57,918 nt of DNA from Alphaproteobacteria bacterium (GTDB taxonomy: Bacteria > Pseudomonadota > Alphaproteobacteria > Micropepsales > Micropepsaceae), in contig JAFAWQ010000053.1 in the NCBI GenBank assembly GCA_019241645.1, positions 1-57,918 of the forward strand. Direction: 5' to 3'. Below are positions 52,659 to 57,918 of the stretch, piece by piece. How positions within the stretch are numbered: position 1 is the first letter of the stretch; each line of letters opens with the position of its first letter. Under the pieces are notes generated by a model. It did not search any database and was not told where the DNA came from. It saw only the letters and a list, made by a program, of their open reading frames with translations. The position numbers were made by a program, and so were the translations under genes.

Positions 52659-52916
52659 TCAGCCATCGGTAGTGGGATGCCACTCCAGCAGGCCGTTGAT
52701 GCTCAAATCCTCGTCAATCAGCGGCCAGTGGATCCCATGTCCCGCAGCGGCGGGTTCCCACACGGCCCGATGCTCGGCCGACGCATCCTGTAGCCTTGGA
52801 AACCATACAAGAGGCGCGCTGATCGTCCGCCCGTCCCTGAGGATCACAGTGAGCATGTGATCGCTCACTTGGACGTCCGCTACTCGGTCATCATTTGCTG
52901 TGGCTGAAGTACTCAT
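52659..52916 (-). CDS. DUF2442-type protein
   Basis: The 85-residue protein has the DUF2442 pattern: VADVQVSDHMLTVILRDGRTISAPLVWFPRL and WPLIDEDLSINGLL (positions about 11-78). DUF2442 is regularly encoded right after a DUF4160 gene, and the pair is considered a candidate type II toxin-antitoxin system. Here the DUF4160 partner immediately upstream is broken. The start follows the pseudogene stop by 10 bases. Confidence 0.85.
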   Translation of the reverse strand: MSTSATANDDRVADVQVSDHMLTVILRDGRTISAPLVWFPRLQDASAEHRAVWEPAAAGHGIHWPLIDEDLSINGLLEWHPTTDG

Positions 52917-52925
52917 TCCATTTTC

Positions 52926-53171
52926 CTAAAATGTGGTCTCTTCATCGCGCACTTTTTGCTCAATCACGTTCAATTCGCTCAATCCGAAGCCGAAGTTGCG
53001 AGCCAGCCGAACCGGTCCCAGCCAATATTTTACACTGTTCCCGGCCTTGTCGATATGGATATGGGTGCTGTCCTAAGCTAATTAGGACAGTACCTGGATA
53101 TGAGGCGGCTCGTACCTTCGTTGCTGAAGAAATAGAAGAGGTAGCCGCGCCAGCGAAGGGACCGTGGGCAT
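52926..53171 (-). pseudogene. DUF4160 gene, broken by frameshifts and a mini insertion
   Basis: Read on the reverse strand, ATGCCCACGGTC starts as MPTV, then frame changes are needed to follow the family: RWRGYLFYFFSNEG, then (E)PPHI and HIDKAGNSVKYWLGPVRLAR, then NFGFGLSELNVIEQKVRDEE. One extra C near the 5' end and one missing base before the Glu-Pro-Pro codons shift the frame. A 31-base palindrome flanked by 8-base direct repeats interrupts the middle. The start lies one base beyond the stop of the DUF971 gene, so the module was once attached to that operon. Confidence 0.8.
53055..53101. mobile_element. Mini insertion-sequence remnant: two inverted ends with 8-base target duplication
   Basis: TGGATATG occurs at 53055-53062 and again at 53094-53101. 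Between them lie 31 bases: GGTGCTGTCCTAA, GCTAA, TTAGGACAGTACC. The 13-base arms are inverted repeats with a single mismatch. An 8-base direct duplication around paired terminal inverted repeats is the footprint of a transposon reduced to its ends. The GG-N-(A/G)-CTGT start together with 8-base duplications would suit an IS6-like element, but that is a guess. Confidence 0.75.
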
Positions 53172-53172
53172 T

Positions 53173-53526
53173 CTATCGCTCCAGTCGCTTCGCCTTCAGC
53201 GCGTGCAGGTAGGCGCTCCATTTCTTCTCGCGCTCGCGGCCGAGCTCGTGAAGGTAATCCCAGCTGTAAAGCCCGGTATCGTGGCCATCGTCGAACAGGA
53301 TACGCACCGCGTAATTGCCGACCGGCTCCAGCCCGCCAATTTTCACGCCGCGCTTGCCCGGCACAATCTGCTTCTGCGCCGCGACATGGCCCTGCACCTC
53401 GGCGCTGGGGGATTCCACGCGAAGGTATTCTGCGGGCAGTTCAAACCGCTCGCCGGATTCGAAGCTGACAGCCAGCAGTGTCTTCGATTTGTCGAGCCGC
53501 AGCTCGACGGGCCAGGATGCGCTCAC
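53173..53526 (-). CDS. DUF971 protein (gamma-butyrobetaine-hydroxylase-like N-terminal domain)
   Basis: The 117-residue protein starts at a GTG overlapping the Trm112 stop (GTGA). It contains [44 protein letters not shown] sequence (two blocks), [24 protein letters not shown] and [11 protein letters not shown], the DUF971 pattern with a conserved F-D-D-G-H-x-T/S-G-x-Y/F-x-W. Role unknown; it may bind zinc or support iron-sulfur protein assembly in relatives. It is the last gene of the CnoX operon. Confidence 0.88.
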   Translation of the reverse strand: MSASWPVELRLDKSKTLLAVSFESGERFELPAEYLRVESPSAEVQGHVAAQKQIVPGKRGVKIGGLEPVGNYAVRILFDDGHDTGLYSWDYLHELGREREKKWSAYLHALKAKRLER

Positions 53527-53717
53527 TTGCGCAGCCGTTCCTCTTCGGAAAGCTCGCGCGCTTCGTTCGCCAGCATGATCGGCACGCCGTCGCGGATGGG
53601 ATAGGCGAGGCCGGCCAGGCGGCTCACCAGCTCCTGCTTCTCGCGATCGTACACCAGCGGCCCCTTGGTGACGGGACACACCAGAATCTCCAGCAGCTTG
53701 GGATCGATCTCAGTCAT
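53523..53717 (-). CDS. Trm112-family zinc-ribbon-like protein
   Basis: The 64-residue protein fits the bacterial Trm112/YcaR family: [21 protein letters not shown] and [13 protein letters not shown]. In eukaryotes Trm112 activates methyltransferases; bacterial relatives are thought to play similar small-partner roles. Only one Cys-Pro motif remains, so zinc binding is unlikely. The ATG shares one base with the stop of the LON-domain gene, and its stop overlaps the DUF971 start. Confidence 0.92.
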   Translation of the reverse strand: MTEIDPKLLEILVCPVTKGPLVYDREKQELVSRLAGLAYPIRDGVPIMLANEARELSEEERLRK

Positions 53718-54367
53718 CAGTTCATCGAGCCGCTGAAGGAACGCGCGTCGGACATTTCGAGCAGAGCCACCAAGGTCGCCACGCGCTCGTTCCAGCCTGG
53801 CGCTTCGAGCAGCGCCTGTTTCTCGGCCGGCTCGAACGGGCAGAGCATGGCGAGCGCATTCACCAGATGCTCCGGCGGCGCCTGCATAACCGATTGCCAG
53901 TCGGCCTTAAGATCGCGGCGCGCGAGATAGTTCTTGAGCGCGGCCACCAGCCTTTCGCGCGGCAGATCGGATTCGTCGCTCGACACCAGATCGCCGGCGA
54001 AGGTGGAGTAATCGCAACCGACCTGGCGGTACGGCGTATCCGCAGCCAGCTCCTGCGTCATGCGGAAGCGGCACACGCCGGTCAGCGTGATCTGGTAGCG
54101 AGCGTCCTCCGATTCCTTGAAGCTGGTGATGCGCCCGAGGCAGCCGACCCGTGACAGCGCCGGCTTCAACGTCTGTTCCTCCGGTTCGGTTGGCTGGATC
54201 ATGCCGATGAGGCGATGGCCGGAAAGGGCGTCGTCCACCATGGCGAGATAGCGCGGTTCGAACACGTTCAGCGGCAGGCCGCCGCGCGGCAGCAGCAGCG
54301 CGCCGCTCAACGGAAAAATCGGCACCACCGGAGGAAGATCGTCGAGGGTTCGGTACGGCTTGCGCAT
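53717..54367 (-). CDS. LON substrate-binding-domain protein
   Basis: The 216-residue protein resembles the stand-alone N-terminal (LON_substr_bdg) domain of Lon protease: [35 protein letters not shown] (two segments), [34 protein letters not shown]. There is no AAA+ or protease domain. Such proteins may bind misfolded chains. The ATG at 54367 lies four bases past the CnoX stop. Confidence 0.9.
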   Translation of the reverse strand: MRKPYRTLDDLPPVVPIFPLSGALLLPRGGLPLNVFEPRYLAMVDDALSGHRLIGMIQPTEPEEQTLKPALSRVGCLGRITSFKESEDARYQITLTGVCRFRMTQELAADTPYRQVGCDYSTFAGDLVSSDESDLPRERLVAALKNYLARRDLKADWQSVMQAPPEHLVNALAMLCPFEPAEKQALLEAPGWNERVATLVALLEMSDARSFSGSMN

Positions 54368-54371
54368 CGTC

Positions 54372-55352
54372 TCAGGCAAACAGGATCGAGGAGAGCTTGC
54401 GGCGCGATTCGATGGTGCGCGGATCCGTCGGGCCCATCGCTTCGAAGAGAGTCACCAGATGCTTGCGTGCCGCCTGTTCGTTCCAGTCGCGGTCGCGCTT
54501 GACGATTTCGAGCAGCGCCTCCAGCGCGCCGGCGCGATCGCCCTTCGCATCGAGCGCCAGCGCCAGATCGTAGCGCGCCTGATGATCGTTGGGATTTGCT
54601 TCGAGCTTCGCGCGCAACGGCGCATCGTCACCCGCTTTGGCCGCCTGCTCCCGCAGGCTCACTTCCGCGTCCGCCGCGCGAATGGCTTCATCCTGCGCGC
54701 CGTCGGGGCGAACCAGCTGCAACGTTTTGCGCGCGCGCTCGACATCGCCGCTCTTCAGATAACAGCGCGCAAGGCCTGCGACGGCCTTGGGATGGCCGGG
54801 CTCGTCCTGCAGTGCCTGCGCATACGCTTGCGCTGCCGTGCCGAGATCGCCGGCTGCAAAGGCTTCGTCCGCCGCGGCTAGTATGTCGTCCGTTGGACTG
54901 GTTCCTGCCGCGCCGCCGGTGAGCGTCTGTACAAACGCGCGCAGCTGCGATTCGGGGATGGCGCCCATGAAGCCGTCCACCGGCTGGCCGTTCTTGAAGG
55001 CGTACACAGTGGGGATCGACTGGATGCGCAGCTGTTGCGCGATCTCCTGGTTCTCGTCGATGTTGATCTTGACGAGGCGCACCGCGCCCTTGGCCTCGTT
55101 CACCACCTTCTCGAGCAGCGGCCCCAGCTGCTTGCATGGACCGCACCACGGCGCCCAGAAATCGACGATGACGGGAACCTGCCGCGAGGCCTCCATCACG
55201 TCGGCGGCGAAGGTTTCGATCGAGCCGTCTTTTATGTATGCGCCGCCCCTGCTTGCGCCGCCCGTCGCAGGAGGGCTATCGGCGGTCGCGCCCTGTGCAC
55301 CGCTGCTTCCCGAGCGCGTAAGAGGTCGCCCGCTGGGGCCAATGAGAGCCAT
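54372..55352 (-). CDS. cnoX: Thioredoxin-TPR chaperedoxin CnoX
   Basis: The 326-residue protein has a thioredoxin domain with WAPWCGPCKQLGPLL (Cys 70 and 73), SIPTVYAFKNGQPVDGF with the cis-Pro, then C-terminal TPR-like helices (AAADEAFAAGDLGTAAQAYAQAL, AVAGLARCYLKSGDVERARKTL). CnoX (YbbN) holds unfolded proteins and hands them to GroEL; the complete C-x-x-C suggests redox activity, unlike the E. coli form. Start at 55352, seven bases after AGGAA. First gene of the operon with LON, Trm112 and DUF971 genes. Confidence 0.92.
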   Translation of the reverse strand: MALIGPSGRPLTRSGSSGAQGATADSPPATGGASRGGAYIKDGSIETFAADVMEASRQVPVIVDFWAPWCGPCKQLGPLLEKVVNEAKGAVRLVKINIDENQEIAQQLRIQSIPTVYAFKNGQPVDGFMGAIPESQLRAFVQTLTGGAAGTSPTDDILAAADEAFAAGDLGTAAQAYAQALQDEPGHPKAVAGLARCYLKSGDVERARKTLQLVRPDGAQDEAIRAADAEVSLREQAAKAGDDAPLRAKLEANPNDHQARYDLALALDAKGDRAGALEALLEIVKRDRDWNEQAARKHLVTLFEAMGPTDPRTIESRRKLSSILFA

Positions 55353-55597
55353 GAGAATTCCTGTGGGTTCTGGCCCCAAAGATGGAGACTCGGAGCCCAA
55401 AAGAAAAGCCCCGGGATGTTAGGAACTGGAAACACCGGCAGCCTATTGTTCAGCGCCGTGCTACGGCAAGCATGAGGAGAACTTCGGGAAGCAAGCTACG
55501 GGACCGTCGGTTGGCGTGCGAACGCGGCGCGCTGGCGACAGTGGCCAGTTTCGCACGGCGAAGGTTGAAACATGTCTTTTGTGCATAAGGAAAAACC

Positions 55598-56233
55598 ATG
55601 AGGAATCAGTTCATGCATCTCCCGGGCTGGTTATCGGCCCTTCTTTCTGGAATGTTGCTGGCAGCGTGCGCGACCGCGCAGGTAGATCAGGCCCAACTTT
55701 CCGTGGTTCGCTCGGTATTCATTGAGCCAATCAAGCAACCACAGATCAGAATGCTGTCTGGACTGTATGACTGGGCACCGTCCGGCGGTCCGTCGCTGCA
55801 CGATCTGCTCACGGCTCGCAGCCTTGATCTCGCCACCGAGACGCGAACAGCCCTGGCCTCTGCGTTTGCTGGCGATGGCTACGAGGTTAGCAAATCCGCA
55901 GCGGCTGCGGATGCTACGGTCAATGTCGAGATCACGTGGGCCAATTACTTCGCGAATCCGCCAATAGTTGGAGGAGGCTGCACGCCTACAGCACTGTTCG
56001 ATATCTCCATGAAGGCTAAGCAGACGGGCACCACGATTTTTCGCCGTGAATATCGTCTACAAAACGGTGGTAACGCCGGAATTACCGGGCACGTAATTCT
56101 GCCCTCGGACGCCAAGTATGAACTGGCTGATTGTGGGGCGTTGTGGACGCAGCCCGACGTGCCAATTGAAGCATTTCGTGCTGCAATCACGATGTTTAAG
56201 AATGCCGTCGCCGCCGAAGTGACCCGTCGTTAG
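55598..56233 (+). CDS. Exported lipoprotein of unknown function
   Basis: The 211-residue protein has a signal peptide with a lipobox (LSALLSGMLLAAC). The mature part has VRSVFIEPIKQPQI, LATETRTALASAFAGDGYEVS and VNVEITWANYFANPP, a pattern reminiscent of small periplasmic proteins with an N-terminal beta-alpha fold. Two further Cys residues (GGGCTP, LADCGAL) may form a disulfide. No family recognised. AAGGAAAAACC precedes the ATG. The preceding 245 bases to the CnoX start contain no gene I can support. Confidence 0.6.
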   Translation: MRNQFMHLPGWLSALLSGMLLAACATAQVDQAQLSVVRSVFIEPIKQPQIRMLSGLYDWAPSGGPSLHDLLTARSLDLATETRTALASAFAGDGYEVSKSAAAADATVNVEITWANYFANPPIVGGGCTPTALFDISMKAKQTGTTIFRREYRLQNGGNAGITGHVILPSDAKYELADCGALWTQPDVPIEAFRAAITMFKNAVAAEVTRR

Positions 56234-56247
56234 CCGCGAAATGCAAA

Positions 56248-56396
56248 CTTCGGTGCCGTGAAAGTCATTCACTTCGCTTTAGAGTGTAAGGGTACCGCAG
56301 AAAGACTGCGCCGCACCTAAGGAGTTGTAAAATTCGGTGACATGGAATCCATTCAAGAAATACGGTCAAGAAATACGGTGACACGAAAGTCATTGC
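56248..56396. repeat. Imperfect intergenic repeats (CGGTGAC...AAAGTCATT type)
   Basis: Three related 20-base segments begin at 56251, 56335 and 56376: CGGTGCCGTGAAAGTCATTC, CGGTGACATGGAATCCATTC and CGGTGACACGAAAGTCATTG. Within them the 13-mer CAAGAAATACGGT is directly duplicated at 56354-56379. No gene is visible in this 290-base gap. Confidence 0.5.
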
Positions 56397-56524
56397 TGCC
56401 TTGCCGGTGGACAGTGTCCTTGGCGTCATTAGCCCAACTTTGATGGTGGCATGGCCAGCGCATGAGCAGCGTGATACATTTGGCTGGAGCGGCGGGCACT
56501 CGAACGGGAATGGAGGAGCGCACC

Positions 56525-57343
56525 ATGTTCAACAATCCACTTTCGGCAACGCGCGGGATTATGCTCTGCGGCATCGCCATCTCGATTGTCGCTGTCCTGC
56601 CCGCCATGGCGGCAGTCAACAAGTTCAAAGTCACCAATGTGCATTTTGAAACCAACGCGTCGGCCTGCGACATGGGCATTCAGGTCGGGTTCGACACGGA
56701 AGGCCTGACGGAAGGAACCGTCACCGATCCCAACGGCAAGCGAATATACAGTCTCAAATCGTTAGGCGGGATCAAAAAAATCGGCGGACAGACGGAGGGA
56801 TTTCTGGAGGGCGTCGAGCCGCAGATCAAAGAGTTGATGGATGCGTTAGGCTGCGCGCGTACCGAGGAACCTCTCAGCACGCTGTCGGAGCTATTCGACG
56901 CCTTTCCGGCAGGCGCATATGAATTCTCAGGTGTCGGGAACGGCCAAACCCTGGAAGCCGCTGCGAAACTTATCTACCACATTCCCGCCGGGCCCAAGAT
57001 TACCGCGCCGGCCTTTGAGTCTGTTGTGCCTGCCGAGTCTGCAACGATCCGATGGAAACCGGTCTCCGGCCCTATCGTTCCTTATCTCGGGCCGGTGAGC
57101 ATCACCGGCTATCATGTCATCGTTGAAGAAGATGCGGGCGAAGTCGCGCCGGAGCTGGACGTCGACATTGCTGCCAATGAAACAAGCCTGAAGGTGCCGA
57201 GGCAATTCCTCAAACCGGCCACAAGCTATCTGCTGGAGGTTCTTTCCACCGACAAAAGCGGCAATCAGACGATCACCGAAGGGTATTTTTGCACCGAAGG
57301 CGTGAAGAGCTGCAAGGCTCCGGCGCGCAGGCGCAAGCACTGA
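56525..57343 (+). CDS. Exported protein with fibronectin-III-like domain
   Basis: The 272-residue protein starts at the ATG at 56525, seven bases after GGAGGAG. It has a signal peptide (GIMLCGIAISIVAVLPAMA). The C-terminal ~110 residues (ITAPAFESVVPAESATIRWKP..., ISITGYHVIVEED-like strand, LEVLSTDKSGNQTITEG) look like a single fibronectin type III / Ig-like sandwich. The N-terminal part contains Cys residues that may pair. No enzyme motif. Probably periplasmic or secreted; the role is unknown. Confidence 0.6.
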   Translation: MFNNPLSATRGIMLCGIAISIVAVLPAMAAVNKFKVTNVHFETNASACDMGIQVGFDTEGLTEGTVTDPNGKRIYSLKSLGGIKKIGGQTEGFLEGVEPQIKELMDALGCARTEEPLSTLSELFDAFPAGAYEFSGVGNGQTLEAAAKLIYHIPAGPKITAPAFESVVPAESATIRWKPVSGPIVPYLGPVSITGYHVIVEEDAGEVAPELDVDIAANETSLKVPRQFLKPATSYLLEVLSTDKSGNQTITEGYFCTEGVKSCKAPARRRKH

Positions 57344-57371
57344 CTGTTCCGGCACGGCTTGGTGGAGGCAT

Positions 57372-57917
57372 CTATCGAGCCGCGCCTTTTCTTCCGTCGG
57401 CGCCTGAGTCGAAGACGCCAGCCGCATGGAGGCAGGCTATCCAGGCCGCTCCGGCCAGGTATCCGGCCAGCACGTCGCTGGGATAGTGCACGCCAAGATA
57501 AATGCGCGACAATCCGATTCCGAGAACGAGCAGTATCGCTATGAACCATACAAATGCGCGCTTTTGTATCGAGAGGTTCGAATCCGTAGCGATAATCGCC
57601 AACGCGCCGTAGAAGCACATAGCGAACAGCGCATGGCCGCTGGGGAAGCTGTATGTCGCGGGCAGCGTGCCGAAAAACACGTCCGGACGCGCGCGATGGA
57701 GCACCAGCTTCAAGACGTTCTCCAGCACGATCGCCCCCAACAAACAGGCGGCCAATGCACTGGCCTGTTTCCGCCGGCCAGCCAGCCACAGACCCGCGGC
57801 TATGAGGACGGCAGCCGCTAACCAGACCGGGCTGGAGCCAACGAAACTAAGGTATACCGATAGAGTCGTGAGGTTGTCGCTTGCCAGGCGGTGTATGGAC
57901 TCCCGGATGGCGAGATC
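57372..57917 (-). CDS. PAP2-family phosphatase (5' end outside window)
   Basis: The frame is open through the right edge of the window, so the start is missing. At least 181 residues are present, with several membrane helices. The three PAP2 catalytic motifs are complete: KLVLHRARPD, YSFPSGHALF and SRIYLGVHYPSDVLAG. Members dephosphorylate phosphatidic acid, undecaprenyl pyrophosphate or phosphatidylglycerophosphate at the periplasmic face of the inner membrane. Substrate cannot be assigned. Confidence 0.9.
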   Translation of the reverse strand, partial: DLAIRESIHRLASDNLTTLSVYLSFVGSSPVWLAAAVLIAAGLWLAGRRKQASALAACLLGAIVLENVLKLVLHRARPDVFFGTLPATYSFPSGHALFAMCFYGALAIIATDSNLSIQKRAFVWFIAILLVLGIGLSRIYLGVHYPSDVLAGYLAGAAWIACLHAAGVFDSGADGRKGAAR

Positions 57918-57918
57918 A

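Overview
The window is a GC-rich, tightly packed bacterial chromosome segment, most likely from an alphaproteobacterium. The evidence is gene content and order: dnaB - alr - MlaE/MlaF-type ABC pair - radA - cvpA - purF; YfgM-like protein - bamB - der; CnoX - LON-domain protein - Trm112 - DUF971; the long form of dCTP deaminase; class I lysyl-tRNA synthetase; and CTCCCCCTGAAAGGGGGAG-type intergenic palindromes. A Micropepsis/Rhizomicrobium-like or rhizobial-type lineage would fit, but I cannot resolve the order from sequence alone.

Layout. 1-8.8 kb: end of an FkbM-type methyltransferase, guaB, a flavodoxin-like oxidoreductase, a ZIP metal transporter, an RsmB-like rRNA methyltransferase, a secreted sedolisin-like protein and guaA; most of these overlap or nearly touch. 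8.8-12.3 kb is accessory DNA: a VapBC module sits between the 3' end of guaA and a second, diverged copy of that 3' end, followed by a more A+T-rich divergent pair, a caspase-like protease and an Mrr-type nuclease with a small N-terminal domain (a candidate defence pair). 12.3-18.2 kb: small accessory genes, a duplicated small gene flanking a GIN-domain protein, a sensor kinase, a second toxin-antitoxin pair and a P460-like protein. 18.2-24.6 kb: a repeat-filled small gene, GNAT, GST, Cfa, DnaB, a histidine-rich lipoprotein and a cluster of DnaA-box-like sites. 24.6-32.4 kb: alr, lipid-transport ABC genes, radA, cvpA, purF. 32.4-41.6 kb: membrane protein, hydrolase, SDR, der, bamB, YfgM-like, tRNA-Gly(CCC), dCTP deaminase. 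41.7-46.7 kb: RelB antitoxin with a frameshifted toxin, DinG-family helicase, LysRS1. 46.7-57.9 kb: TPR-hydroxylase, S24 regulator, pyrD, an encapsulated-ferritin-like protein without an encapsulin neighbour, a Met-rich outer-membrane-type protein, a KirBac-like channel with an altered filter, a DUF2442 gene whose DUF4160 partner is broken by a tiny insertion-sequence remnant, the CnoX cluster, secreted proteins and a truncated PAP2 phosphatase.

Purine synthesis recurs: guaB and guaA make GMP and purF starts the pathway. Two palindromic repeat families each occur twice. Family A lies inside the ZIP gene and inside the 18.2 kb gene; family B lies inside the rRNA methyltransferase gene and between der and bamB. 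Inside genes they are read through in frame. The window carries four toxin-antitoxin-type modules, two of them broken.

All family assignments are read from motifs by eye; no database search was possible.
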